Shown here: positions 32,794-44,952 of the stretch, piece by piece | Layout of the letters: each line of letters begins with the position of its first letter | How positions within the stretch are numbered: position 1 is the first letter of the stretch | NCBI RefSeq assembly: GCF_009017415.1 | Contig: NC_092406.1 | Location: 1,922,001 to 1,986,000, forward strand | Direction: 5' to 3' | Length of the DNA stretch: 64,000 nucleotides | From: Aspergillus flavus | Taxonomy: Eukaryota > Ascomycota > Eurotiomycetes > Eurotiales > Aspergillaceae | Notes under the pieces: model-generated | Told to the model about the DNA's origin: nothing | Database searches by the model: none | Seen by the model: only the letters and a program-made list of their open reading frames with translations | Made by a program: the position numbers and the translations under genes

Positions 32794-33792
32794 ATGTCCA
32801 ATTCCAACCCCCCTCTAATAACCCACATCTACACCGCCGACCCCTCAGCCCACGTCTTCAATAACAAAGTGTACATCTACCCCTCCCACGACCGCGAAAC
32901 AGACATCCAATTCAACGACAATGGCGACCAGTACGACATGGTAGACTACCATGTCTTTTCCATGGACTCCATCTCCGGCCCCGTAACAGACCACGGCGTC
33001 GTATTAACCCTTTCCGACGTCCCCTGGGCAAGCAAACAGCTCTGGGCACCTGATGCGGCAACCAAAGACGGCAAATACTATCTCTACCTGCCTGCCCGTG
33101 ATCACGACGGTATATTCCGGATCGGGGTCGCCGTGGCTGAGAAACCGGAGGGACCGTTCACGGCCCAGAAGAGTTTTATCGCGGGGAGTTATAGTATTGA
33201 TCCTGCGTCGTTCGTGGATGATGATGGAAAGGCGTATCTTTATTTTGGGGGTATTTGGGGTGGGCAGTTACAGTGTTGGTCGAAAGATGCTGGCGCTGCA
33301 GGGGAATGGGTGTTTGATGCTTCGAAGACGGGGCCTCAGGAGCCGTCGGGTGAGAACGAGCTTGCTCTCCATCCGCGTGTTGCGCAGTTGACGGATGATA
33401 TGTTGGGATTCGAGACCCCTGTGCAGGAACTGGTTATTTTGGACCAGGATGGGGTCAGTCCTCTCAAGGCGGATGATCATGAGAGACGCTTTTTCGAGGC
33501 ATCTTGGATGCATAAGTATAATGGGACGTACTATTTTAGTTATTCGACTGGGGATACGCATTATATTGTGTATGCGACTGGGGAGAGTCCATTCGGTCCG
33601 TTTAGGTACAGGGGTCGCATTTTGGAGCCTGTGTTGGGGTGGACGACGCATCATTCGATTGTCGAGTTTGGAGGGCGGTGGTGGATCTTTTATCATGATT
33701 GTGAACTTTCCAAGGGGGTCAGTCATTTGAGGAGTGTGAAGGTTCGGGAGATTGGATATGATGATCAGGGGGACATTTATTTGGTGGACTAA
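32794..33792 (+). CDS. Glycoside hydrolase family 43 (beta-xylosidase/arabinofuranosidase type)
   Basis: A 332-residue intronless protein with no signal peptide, so probably intracellular. The five-bladed GH43 fold is indicated by the three expected carboxylates. These are the general base in IYTADPSAHVF (Asp16), the pKa modulator in GSYSIDPASF (Asp136) and the general acid in RRFFEASWMH (Glu235). Other typical pieces are QLWAPDAATKDGKYYLYLPARD, FGGIWGGQLQ and THHSIVEFGGRWWIFYHD. GH43 enzymes release xylose or arabinose from oligosaccharides. The exact substrate cannot be set from sequence. A cytosolic form would act on imported oligosaccharides. Third codon positions shift from C-rich at the start to G/T-rich later without a frame break. 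Confidence 0.9.
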   Translation: MSNSNPPLITHIYTADPSAHVFNNKVYIYPSHDRETDIQFNDNGDQYDMVDYHVFSMDSISGPVTDHGVVLTLSDVPWASKQLWAPDAATKDGKYYLYLPARDHDGIFRIGVAVAEKPEGPFTAQKSFIAGSYSIDPASFVDDDGKAYLYFGGIWGGQLQCWSKDAGAAGEWVFDASKTGPQEPSGENELALHPRVAQLTDDMLGFETPVQELVILDQDGVSPLKADDHERRFFEASWMHKYNGTYYFSYSTGDTHYIVYATGESPFGPFRYRGRILEPVLGWTTHHSIVEFGGRWWIFYHDCELSKGVSHLRSVKVREIGYDDQGDIYLVD

Positions 33793-33900
33793 GTTAGTGA
33801 GTGGGCATTTGCGAATAAATTGTAATTGTATTGAGTCTTGGCTCTTTGGCTGGTGATGATAAATGTAGGGCTTGTGTATGGCGTATTGCGTAATGAAGAT

Positions 33901-35972
33901 CTAATGCGCCATTCCCTTCTCCCAGTTTTCGACGACGAGGTTCCAGTATTTCTCGCGACTACGTATGCGTAGTGTCCTGCCGTATTTGACCATGACGAGG
34001 AAGACGGCTGCACAGGCCAAACCGATGAATGCGGCGGAGATGAAGCAGTTTTGGTAGCCCATATTATTGATCCAGGGGGTGATGCTGTATCCCGTTAGCA
34101 TGCGCCACTACCTTTAGACAAAAGAATGAGTGACATGCCCGTAACCGATAGCGAAGGACATTGTGTTGCGAACTAAAATGATACTTGTCATCGCGTCGCC
34201 GCTCAGCTCCCGATAGCTGTCAACGAGGTAGTTTACACTCAGGGTGACACCGCAAGTATTCGCCATCGCGAGAAGGCACATCGCTACTAGGAGGCCAAAC
34301 CAGTGGACTTCATGCGCTGCACCGACGCCCCAGAGTATCAGCGATCCTGGGAGGATGACAAGACAGATGAGAAACGGCCAGAGGCGGTGTTCGGCTTCCA
34401 TCGTGCCGTTGTTCCGGCGAGCGAGTCGGATAGTGAGCCAGTCGCTGAATCTACCGGTGAACATAGCGCTATGTATCAGTTAGCATTGAATCCTTGGGAG
34501 TCGGCTTTGAACATGTGGAGACTTACCCAAGAGCCACGCCGAGACAACATGCAATGTAGGAAAGGCCGACGATTGCGGTACTTTTTCTGTAAGAAATATG
34601 TCTAAATGGCTGTTTGGAGCTAAATACCTGAAGTTGTATGGGGCAGAGCCAAGAATAATTGAGGCAGTCGCGTTCAACACATTGAAAAATATCAAGTACG
34701 AGCCATATGAAAAGCTGTTTCGAAAGTCACCTTTCCAAGCTTCCAGTTTTAGTGGGTGTTCTAAACTTACCCTGCGTAAAAGACAACGGGCCAGCTCAAG
34801 TAATATAAAGCATGCCACAGCCGTCTAAGCATATGATTCTTAGGCTGACGCGGCCCCAGGAGTGACAGCTTCTGGATGTACGTTTTCTTGTTGTATACAT
34901 TGTGTACTTCACCAGCCTCTGTGTCCGTGTGTCGAGGAGTATCAACAGGGTCAGATTTTTCTTGCTCTCCTTTTTCCGATGTTGAAGTAGCTGAATTAAC
35001 AGGGTTAATAAAGGTGGTACGTTCGACACTTTCACGCATATAATTCGTCTCCTCCATGCAGAAGAAAAGGAACGCGGCGGTGGCGGCACAGAAAATGGCA
35101 GGGTAATAAAATACCCATTGCCAGCCCTGGTACTCGGCGATAAAGCCACATATAACTGGGGCAAAATAGTTACTGCCGGCCAGGAAGAAGGCATAAAGAC
35201 CCATATATGTTCCACGCTCGTGCGTGAAGTACTGATCCCGTCAGATTGCAAGTGCGACGATGTCTCATTGGGATACGCACCACATCCGTGACTGTTATTT
35301 CTGGAAGGGCCTCGATTGGTGCCAAGAAAAAGCCGGTCACAACACTACGAGCGATCCATTGACCATTACTCGTTATAAAAGGGCTGACTTGTTAGCGTCA
35401 ATTGACTAAGTTGAAGCTCGAGCTGTACATACCCCCAGATCAGCGTGCCCTAATCGTATAACAAGGTTAGAAGTACACTTCGCCTATCTGTCATCGAGAC
35501 TTACGATCATTCCGATCAATGACATTAGGTATGTCAGTCGCTTGCCGTACTGCAATGCAAATGGCTGCCAGAATAGTAGGCCCCATCCTGCAAGCAGAAA
35601 CATATATCCCGTTCCTTCGTTTAAAGTACCAACAGAGACACCTGTCTCCTCGGAGAGTGGAACCAGTACGGAGTAGACAACCGCTGATGCAATACCTGCG
35701 AATAAGGTGTACCTTTGGCATGAAAGGGCGATTAGCTTATGCTTAACGTGCGTTGCCACACGTGCTGCAAAGACTTACGAGCTGACACAGATGGTCGACA
35801 GCAATTTCCGTCGTGGCGACCAGTTCAGCGGGTCATCAGGATCATCTGAAGGCTGGGGAACGAGAACAATGTCACTGTTCCCCGCGTTCAGATGTCGTGT
35901 GGCCAACGTATGCTCCAAATCCACCAGGGTAAATGTGCCTGGAATGGCATTCCTGTCCACATCTAGCGTCAT
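33901..35972 (-). CDS. MFS transporter, DHA1 (Hol1-like) type, nine exons with a 17-nt microexon
   Basis: Exons (minus) are 35972-35779, 35712-35505, 35449-35433, 35383-35281, 35231-34771, 34714-34628, 34586-34527, 34468-34139 and 34084-33901. They join in phase to 547 residues. Typical pieces are [15 protein letters not shown] before helix 1, [35 protein letters not shown] loop, a long hydrophilic central loop (about 90 residues), then [26 protein letters not shown] and GRFSDWL. This is the 12-TM DHA1 set that includes yeast Hol1, a polyamine and cation importer. Exon 3 is only 17 nt. The intron at 34587-34627 is 41 nt. The last intron (34138-34085) uses a GC donor (GCATGT) with an AG acceptor, because no GT fits the phase. 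Substrate unknown. Confidence 0.82.
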
Positions 35973-37121
35973 GCTGCGATGGTACTGTGGATATCCCTTG
36001 TGTTTCGAATGATGGAATAAAAATGTAAATGTAATTGAATATAGACAGGTGCATTACCCCACTGCTACGTTTAGGGGTCAACCCTGTATAAGAGCGGTGT
36101 CCAGAAGGTAATAAATGTCTGTCTTCACAACGCATCCCTTGCAGCGGAATCAGACACGTCGTTCCGATCTGCTCTTCGACCTATCAAATTCAAGCCAACA
36201 GTAGATATTCTCCGGTTACCCGAACCGTCCGGCGATCTCGAGAGGGGTCAAGCATTTGCACCACTTCGTGGATAAGCAAGACGGGATCCATTCGACTATT
36301 CCAGACCCCGGTCTTTGACTCAGTCGACGCTAAGTGAAGGCAGATTGATAACAACGCGTTCGCATTGATCCTGATAAACCCAATGCAGAGAACAACGAAA
36401 GTACCCTCTATGACTCGTATCTGACGGGTTTGGCCAGGAAAACGGGGTATTTGATATTTGGGGAAGAGTGATGTAAGTGATGTCCGTGGGTAAAATCTCA
36501 ACGGAATTCTTTCCGGGGATGACGCTTAGAGAGACCAATCACTGTATCGCGGTGATGGTAGCGAATAAACGTCCATGGCGGCTATCAAGATCACCTGCCA
36601 CTCCACCACCCTAATTCATACACTAATAACATCTCGTTCTTTGTTATCTTGATTCCGAAAGCTATCTTGCCGAGTCCTACCGAGATAAACTCACCCTTTC
36701 TTACCACTTAGACCCTGTTGTAGGGTACTGTGCTGGGCTCCTATCTTCACTCGCCCATAGGACCAGCCCAGAGCCTTTTGCTGGGTGCGCACCAGAGACC
36801 ATGATCTCACCAAACTCTAAGACTAACTAAGGATGTCTATAATGATTCATTCTTTATACATATCCGATATGAAACTATTTCGTCTCTCTCCCTTCGTTCT
36901 ATTCAGAACGAAGCATCACCTCAGCTGATACTCTTCACACTTTTCCCAGTGTAACTAACTCCAGAAGAATAATGATAGATCATTCATACTTCGAAGACAG
37001 ATGGAAATGTTTTCCAGAATAGGAGTGAAAGTCCTGTGCACCATATTTGGGTCATGTTCGAAACCCTCCCGGTATCAGGGCTCTGGCCTGTATATAGCTC
37101 TCATGCTCAGTTGTTTTTTTT

Positions 37122-37183
<62 letters not shown>

Positions 37184-37243
37184 GCACGAGGCTATACCCA
37201 CAGCGTGTTATAGACACCTATTAAGTCTAAACAGTTGAGCATC
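35973..37243. other. Intergenic region with poly-T tract
   Basis: About 1.27 kb between the divergent MFS and oxygenase genes. It contains the long T run at 37114-37182 (listed separately). Small open frames here (for example 36190-36501) have no recognisable features. Confidence 0.5.
37114..37182. repeat. Poly(T) tract, 59 uninterrupted T
   Basis: A near-pure T run, interrupted once by C at 37123, then 59 consecutive T (37124-37182), immediately followed by GGCACGAG. It lies 62 bases before the ATG of the oxygenase-like gene. Read on the other strand it is a poly(A) tail-like run. Its length may reflect replication slippage, a retroposed 3' end or an assembly error. Confidence 0.9.
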
Positions 37244-38831
37244 ATGACAAAACCTGCAGAGCAAACGGAAAGACAACTCTTGCACAATGAAATCGAGGAT
37301 ATCTTTGACCCCAAAGTATGCCCTTTTTTGTGGGACTTCTGTCATTCTACCATCTATTCTAAGAAGGAATCTCCTAGGTTCACCTGAATTATACTCCTCC
37401 TGCTTCCCTACTAACCATGAAAGACCTAGGCTTGAAAGGCTCGAACACATCGACCTCCATAGCAGGAAGTGTCCCCTTCCCTTTCCTCTCAGAGACGGGG
37501 GTGCGTGCCTATCGACGATCCTTGATGCGGCCTCATATTCTAAAAGGCTGTGCAAAGTCATATGGTGCTGGAACATTTATTCTTCGGAATTTGGCCAAAC
37601 ATTCCAAATTCATCTCCGACCTCTGGACGCATCCGGAGACAATGAGAATTGTGTCTGAAGTTGCTGGTGTACCACTGACTATAATCATGCCAACAGAGAT
37701 TGGTCACACAAATATTCAAACTGCCGGGGGTACGGTGGATGATCTGATGAGGGAGCTTGACGTGGAGCCAAGGGCAAACTGCGTTTGTGTGGATGAGCAG
37801 AATGGCTATGATCCGCTTAGGGAGAGTGCGGTTATACCTTGGCAGTAGGTTCGATTTCTGTTTATCTCTCGCTTTATTAATTTCTTGCTGTATCTCTTCG
37901 TATTTCTCCCCTATTGATTGATTGTACTGCGTGCTAACGAAAGAAAGCTATGACTCTTACCCATACGTAGCGGTCCTGATGCTCAGCGATACTACACATA
38001 TGACCGGGGGAGAAACCTATATCAGGAAGGGCGATGGCAGTGCAGTAAAGGTATATAGCTACCAACATATTGTTCTCAATAACCCCATAATAATAGTCCA
38101 CCTTATAGGTCGAAGGACCTTCCCTGGGACATTGCGTTATGCTCCAAGGAGGCCAAGTCGAACACCTAGCCGCTCGAGCCTTCGGGACGACCGAGCGGAT
38201 CACAACCATAACTTCATACTGCGCAGCCATACCTGGTCTCTACGACGATAGCTATATCTCAAACGTGCGGCCATACTGTAATCTCCCAGAACTGTACACC
38301 GAGTGGAGCAACTACCGACTCGAGAAAATGAAGCAGGAAATCGAGAATATACAAGCTACTATCATTCAACACGTTAGTCGGGATCGGGATAGTTTCCCGT
38401 TGGACGAGGTGTATCACTTCGCTGAGCAGCAGATATCGTACCTTAAGCGTACCGCTCGCCAGATGGTAGATCAGACGCTCTGTGCAGAGGTCAGGCGACA
38501 TTTTGGCGTTAGGGAGATCAATGCGACCAGTGAGAAGTGGGTTGTTGTTCGTGCCCATCAGAGATTTAAGGATCTGCTTCCCGGTGTCATGGCGCAGACT
38601 TTGGTGTGGCGACCTGTTTGTCTGTATTTGAGTGACTGGGAGGAGACTAAATATATGATCAGGAGCGGGAATGTGTCGTTTGTTTACAGTCAGCAAGGGA
38701 CGTTCTCGTGGGATCAATATCGATTCGAAGAGTATCTATTTGGTGATGAGCTTCTTCGACAGGGTCTCAAAGAGGTTCTGTTAGCTTGGCTGCACCGCTT
38801 TGACCTGCTTAACCTTGAGAAAGATAGTTGA
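37244..38831 (+). CDS. 2-oxoglutarate/Fe(II) oxygenase-like protein, four exons
   Basis: Exons 37244-37315, 37378-37844, 37948-38050 and 38109-38831 join in phase to 454 residues, with introns of 62, 103 and 58 nt. The metal motif WHYDSYPYVAVLMLSD is rebuilt across intron 2 and gives H-x-D (His180/Asp182). The distal His233 in GGQVEHLAARAFGTTER and Arg244 fit the second iron ligand and the 2-oxoglutarate-binding residue of the double-stranded beta-helix fold. Exon 2 starts VHLNYTPPASLLTMKDLGL, as in related fungal proteins of unassigned role. A C-terminal extension of about 190 residues (LPELYTEWSNYRLEKMKQEIENIQ...) looks helical. Neighbours include a methyltransferase relic and a decarboxylase, so tailoring of a small molecule is possible but inferred. 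Confidence 0.75.
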
Positions 38832-39051
38832 GGGACGTTTTGTTTGATTAGTAAATTTCACTAGGAAGTTTTGACGTCTTGGTTCTGCTGAATAACAAGC
38901 GACCATATGAAGCTCTTCTATACTTCCGTCGGGATTTCACGGTGTCCGCTGGATCGGCCCGCTGTGCATCGGTCCGTTGCCCTAACCAATAGGAATGCTA
39001 TTCGACAAGCTTATGACTCTTGGCTTCAGCGTATATAGAGAGGGATAGTCG

Positions 39052-40038
39052 ATGCTAAGCAGAGTCATGATGAATCGACAGCACTCTATAGTTTTGTTCC
39101 TTACTATATCGATCGCCTTCATACTTCACTCTTTTACCAGGACCGTAAAGATGACAACTGTATCCAACACAACCCTGGCAGACAAGAACCAGGCCTACTG
39201 GAAGTCAGCCAATCCTGAAAAGGGTACCAGAATACTGCAGTAAAGCAATAAGCTAACAACAAGCAGTGGGGAAACCAAACCTGTCTTCAAAGATAAGTGG
39301 GTACACGACTTACAGAAGCAAATATCCGACTTCCTCACTAGCAACATGGACTGGATCGGGATCCAACTTCCCTAGAACGACACCGCGACACAAGCCAAAT
39401 TAATGGACTACGCATGTGGCAATGGTATCGTCACCATGGTATGTACCCATTGATTAACCCAATAAGTAAGACCTATATTGATGAGTTCGCTGCAGTCATA
39501 GTCTCTCCACCACCTATTTTCCAAGTGCATTGGAATTGATCTCTCAGACGGAATGCTAGACAAATATCGAGCGACCGCCGCAACACTGGGACTCCCCGAG
39601 TCTCGCATGATGGCCGTCCAGGGCAACATTCTGGCTCCGATGGTCCAAACTACTAACCCACCCCTGGACGATGAGGAGCTGGACTGCTTCGATCTGGTTG
39701 AGATTTGCATGGCCTTGCATCATGTTGATGATATACAGCTAGCTACGCAGCGCTTGGCGTCGAGACTACATCCCGGTGGCGTTTTTCTGATCATTGACTG
39801 GGCTACTCGCGGCTCGCTGGACATCAATGAGCATGCTTCGCCGGACGCAGTGCATCCGGAACACCATGCTGCACATACTATCTCCCATGATAGTTTTACT
39901 GGGGAGCAAATTGTCAGCTTATATGAACAAGCTGGTTGTGGTGATGTGAGGTTCGTGCTGGCTGATCGTCTCTCAGATGTCCCCGATGCTCGCAGTGGGA
40001 AGATGCAATTGTTCTGGGCTCGAGCTACCAAGCTATGA
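39052..40038 (+). pseudogene. SAM-dependent methyltransferase (UbiE-like), in-frame stop
   Basis: Class I methyltransferase pieces are clear: LMDYACGNGIVTM (motif I), KCIGIDLSDGMLDKYR, FDLVEICMALHHVDDIQLA and LHPGGVFLIIDWA. The region 39439-39501 is an intron (GTATGT...CATAG) that restores the frame to exon 39502-40038. Exon 1 starts at 39052 (or ATG 39151). It can be joined to the middle exon only through a weak donor at 39204 (GTCAGC) with an acceptor at 39263 or 39266. The middle exon has an in-frame TAG at 39373-39375 (IQLP-stop-NDTATQAKLMDY), and no splice alternative removes it. So this is a young pseudogene, a read-through gene or a sequence error. A restart at ATG 39403 would keep motif I. 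An N-terminal hydrophobic stretch (IVLFLTISIAFIL) may be an anchor. Confidence 0.7.
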
Positions 40039-40404
40039 TTCAAGGTGGTGATATAGTAAACGGTCCAGAGGTTGTGTGAATAATTGACCGGTCGCTCAAT
40101 ATCATATAGGTTAGGTATAGGATACCGCATTCAATGAATCTCAATATGCCTTGCTCTTATGAACGTTATAAGGTATGCGTTCTGCTGCGAAGTAAAGGCT
40201 ATGAAAGACCACGGAGCAACTCTTGGAGTGACATATTGTTGGTGCATCGTTTCAATAGCCCGCTTGCTATATAGCCTAGTTGTAAAGTATTTTTGCATAC
40301 CAGACACCAGTACCAGAAGATAGCATACAATTGCTTTCAACCTCTAACTTATATACAGACCCCATTACATATACACATGGTTCTCATAGACCAACGGTGC
40401 CGGG
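40039..40404. other. Short convergent intergenic region
   Basis: About 365 bases between the 3' ends of the methyltransferase and the DUF3433 gene. Nothing coding or repetitive seen. Confidence 0.5.
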
Positions 40405-43400
40405 CTACACCGAGCTAGTATCGGCTGCATGCTCCCCTCTATTATTTTTCCTTTCATCATCATTCAGCCACCGTACTGGCGGCCGGCCCATATAACCCTC
40501 TAACAATTCGACTCCCCATCTGGCATTCCCATCACCATCCTGAAACCAGCCTAGTCGTGCGCAAAGACGCCTCTCTTCGCTCTCAGTAAGCTTTCCGGCT
40601 TGCATCTCCCGGATCATATGCACCAGGCTCTCACTTCCAGCAGTCAAAATCAGCATGTCTCCTAGACATTCCACGTTTCGAATCAACCGTCTCAGGTACT
40701 GCCGATGGAATATTGTGACGATAAGTGTGGCGATGATAAGCCACGCTAAGATGCTCACGCTGAGCCACACGGCGACAGCGTTCATCTTTAGCATCTCGAC
40801 CCTTTGAGAAACCCTCACCACGACCGTCCGATTTGTATGAGAAATTGGGTGGATTTCATCTTGATAGGCTGTAAGCGGTGCATCCTCCAGAAGCGTAGCG
40901 TCAGTGACGGCCGGGGTAAGGTCTGACGGCAAGCTCGCGTTAATGGGCTGATACGCCCAGCTACCAGTTTTCATGGAGATGTTGCTGTTTGCGAAATGCT
41001 GAAAGAAGGTGGAAAATGTTTTCGACGAGAGACGTGAGAAGACCGTAGGGTCAAGAAGGGCCGCCGGGTCATTACCTGCCAGGGAGTACATGGAATAGGA
41101 CATGAAGTCCATATTCAACCCGTGCGCTTCGTCGCGAATATTGAAGGTACTGTCGCTTGTATCCTCAACGGTCCAGCCTACCAGCCGACTTGCTCCATAG
41201 AGTTTTTGAACGTTCGCTGCGGTTAGCATCTGCGTCATGAAAAGCACTCCGTAGCTGACAGGAACTTTAGATTAGCAATGGTTCGTCTGACATCGTGGGA
41301 TCTGGAAAAAAATAAACCTACCTGACGGTTGCATTATACCTGATTTCCGATAGTACCTGGTCAGACGTTCTATGAGGGAGAAAGACGTCCGAAAATGCAT
41401 TATCCGCAACCTTTGGTTTCTCTGTGATCTCGAATGCTCGAACTTCACCAGTGGCAGGATCCACGGTCACCTCTGCATTGGCTGTTTCCACCAACGGCAT
41501 ACAGTTCATGGCCGTTATGGAAGGTATATTTGTGAACAACAGATGCGGCAGTTCAGTGCCCTGGGGTTCGATCAATTCGATCGCTGATCGCGCATGGCCA
41601 TGTATCCATTTGGTTGTGAAGTTACGTGACCAGGTCCTTACGCTCCATCGTCCCGGATTGCCATTAGGTGACCAATATCCGACAGCAGCCATCGGATCTG
41701 CCCCAGTGTCGGTCCCGTTACCACAGCACGTGATCATGGATGGATTGGCAAAGATAGGAGTGCACTGAACACAGCTAGTGTAGTTGTCTGACGGTTCAGG
41801 GAATATCATGCTTGGTCGGTATCCGTTAAGTTTATAGCCCACTCCCAACTCATACGCCATCTTGAGATCCTCAGCGCTCGGGCTCAAACTCCAAGTGGAC
41901 GAATTGCTCACGTCCGTAGGTGTTAACCACGCAGAAAGGTTCAACAAGCCTTCATAGGGACTGCATTCGACTCTACCGCGGATAGCGGGCGTAGCAAGCG
42001 AGACATTGATTTGAGAACTTTTGCCAAGGCCTCCCTGATCATTGATGTCAAGAGTCTTCTCCGGAATCGGAAGGCTGACGGTACTTAGATCGACCGGAAC
42101 AAAGCTCCATCCATCCTTACTCCAGGCTGGCTCAGACGCATTCAAGGTCAGTTGGTTTGCAGCAGTATACATCCAGTGGGAGGACAAATTCCCATGGAGC
42201 TGCGCGATGATGGAAGCCATGAAGCTATCTTCGAATCGTACTGTATACTCTTCCGTTTTGAAGACATGAGGGATTTGACGAATCTCTAGCGAGCGCTCCA
42301 GTACCTTTGTCTGTATTGTCACTCCAGTGTCGCGCTGGAATAGGGCTGACATGGTCGTAGTGACTAGAGGCTCCCGGTTAGTACATCCAGACCATACAGA
42401 TTTAATCATCGAAACGTACATATTGGTGAAATAGCTGTGCCCAGCGTAACCCATACTAACATCCAGTGCCTATTCTTTAGAGCCTTAATCGTGGCCCACA
42501 TCCAGTAAGAAGATTGATATGATAGGTGGACGCTCTCTGATAATGGCCGGTAACGTTTAGCCATGGCGAGATATGGCTGTAGGCGGCAAAAGTTACTGTC
42601 AATAACACCCCACCACAGGCCGATACACACTGCTATGATAGTTGGGATCATTGAGAACGGCCCAACAGTAGACAGCTGTTTATCAAAAATGGAAATGTTG
42701 GCTTGATAAACAAAAGCTTTCCCATACAGCTCGGACAGCTGCGCGAAATGGTATAATACGACAACACCGGTGACTACGGCTACAAGACATACAAGTAGTA
42801 CCAGTAGGGCTGGGAGACGGAGCACTCCTGGAATCCAGTTGACTCTCGAGGTTGATTCCTGGCGCGACTCCGTCATTGTTTGATTGACGGTTTCGGATTG
42901 ATCAGGAATCGTCTCGTGTAATATTCCTGGGTCTGTGTAGTAGCGCTTGCCTTCCAACAGAGTTTGCAGCTCCTTGTCTGATTTGCGGTTGAAGTCTTTG
43001 AAATTATGCCTAGTCCGAGGACTCTCCACCAGCAAAGAAGTTGCACCGGCAAGGGAAGCAGGATCGGTTTTCAGATTCAACGGCCTGTGCTGAATTCGTG
43101 AGCACCTCCATGTGATTAGCAGGAGACAGAAGGATAGAAAGAGCAAGATTATGAGCGTTATTGCAGGCCCGGCGGTAGTGGTCACTCTTCTTTCAAGAGT
43201 CCTGACATGACCTTGGATGGGAAGGTACTGAGAGGCACCTCGCTCGGTCAAGCTTGACTGGATCATTTCTCCAAAGAATCGTTGCTGAATCTCCGCCGCA
43301 CGAGAAGTCATATCTTTGTCTTCAATCATCGCAGTTAAATTATTTTTATAGATTACCCATAACAGACGAGCCGGTCCGTAGAGCCACGGAGAATTGTCGA

Positions 43401-44952
43401 AATCTAGGGTCAGGGTGGAGTTCTTCCAGTCGGGGTCTACTGCCTGGTCTCGCATCATCTTGGTGCTCATCAGAGCATCCGGGACTGTCTGTTGGTTCTG
43501 AATGTATTCGCTCTCATTGAAGGAGATATTTGGCTCACTGCCCGAGAGGTCAATTAAGGCCGTGACATTAGACATTGAATATGTTGTCGCACATAGATGC
43601 ACATTTAGGGTGCTGTTTCCTTCGACCAGCATGAGGTAATCATGGCCGGTACATTCCTTCGATTGTGCCGCACTCTGCATATCGAGCCCTGTGCTTGCGT
43701 TAAATCCTGTGACGTTGGACCAGCTGGCACCACCATCGGTCCATATGCTACTAGTCCCATTGTCTATGATAGCTGTGAACTCCAACCTACAATCGCCAGA
43801 GGACAAGACAGTGGTATTAGCCATGAAGGTAGCATTGATTCGATCGTTCCCGCTTATTACCTCCTTGCTGGACGAGCTTTCGAGCTTCATTTTGTTGCAA
43901 CTGTGATTACTTTTGAACACTGTAGTTTCCGCCGTCCACGTTTGTTGAGTGGACGGCAACGATCCAAACTGTGGACTCTCCCTGGCAGATGGCCAAACCG
44001 GAAGCATGGTCCACTTATCTGTAACCCATGGCGAAGTCGATACGTTTTGAGCAAAATGGCTGATCGTCCGAAAGCGAGCGATTCGACTCTGGCTCAGGGA
44101 AAGGGGCGCGTCGAGTCGCGGTGTCAGGCGAAGGAAGTCCGTCTGGAGTGGGACTGTCACGTCGACGGAGACTAACAAAGCCGATGACAGCGGTGATATC
44201 AAAAGAAATCCAAGGACATTGACCAAAGTTGCGCAAAGCAGTACCCAGCCTCGCGAAGAGCCTCCATTTTTCCTCTTGGAAAAACCATCGTGGAGCGCAT
44301 TCCACCAGGCTCCAGGCTTTTGAAGAATGCTTGAAGACGCCTCAGACCCCTCAGGGCCTGCTAGTCTAGCAAATGGCTCTAAGCGCTTGACATCATCCAC
44401 CAGCATAGCTGTCAGCTGGATGTAGATGACTGCTACTAAAGTTGGGCTGAATCGCCAACCGAACAAGATCTTCGAGGACCCGTCATCCGACCCTAAACCA
44501 TAGTTCGTGCGGGATGTCACGAGCAAGGCAATCGTCACTGCACACAGCACCAAGGCTAGCAGGCTGAGCAGGCCCAGGAAGCTATTCTGGAGTGTCAAAG
44601 GCAGCCAGCTCAGCAACTGTTTCTTTTGGTCAAGAGATATCTGCGAACCGGAGGCTGGATGGTTAGGAGCTGGAACTATGTTTATCTCTGGGACGCGATT
44701 CTTGACGCGAACATCTCCGCTATTTTCATCTCCTTCTTCGCGAAACCTGCTATGATTATCACGCCTTTGGGGCTCATCAGAGACATCTGCTGTGGCATGA
44801 TTGGCCCCTTGTCTTAAAGATTCATTGCTTTGGCTGCGCAGGGTGGAAGGCCTTGAATCTGAGGAAACTGGGGAATTTGCGGAAAAATCATAAGTATCAG
44901 AAGTGCGGTCGCTTAAAGAAATGTCAGGCGACGGCGAGCGAGCAGCCATCAT
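40405..44952 (-). CDS. Large membrane protein with DUF3433-like repeats, three exons
   Basis: Exons 44952-42420, 42363-41322 and 41254-40405 join in phase to 1474 residues, with introns of 56 and 67 nt. The N-terminal 100 residues are Ser/Asp-rich and disordered. Hydrophobic helices follow (SFLGLLSLLALVLCAVTIALLV; WVLLCATLVNVLGFLLISPL; AITLIILLFLSFCLLLITW; LLVLLVCLVAVVTGVVVLYHF). They alternate with large, Asn-glycosylation-rich extracellular stretches (many N-x-S/T) and paired cysteines (ITCCGNG, SCVQCTP). The layout of two similar TM-ectodomain units, with the helix pair LVAVIYIQLTAMLVDDVKRLEPFA and a final WLSVSILAWLIIATLIVTIFH, matches the fungal DUF3433 family of unknown function. Probably a plasma or internal membrane protein. 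Role unknown. Confidence 0.85.

Noticed and set aside
37001..37213. Frame encoding a poly-Phe stretch
   Set aside because: Only a translation of the poly(T) tract.
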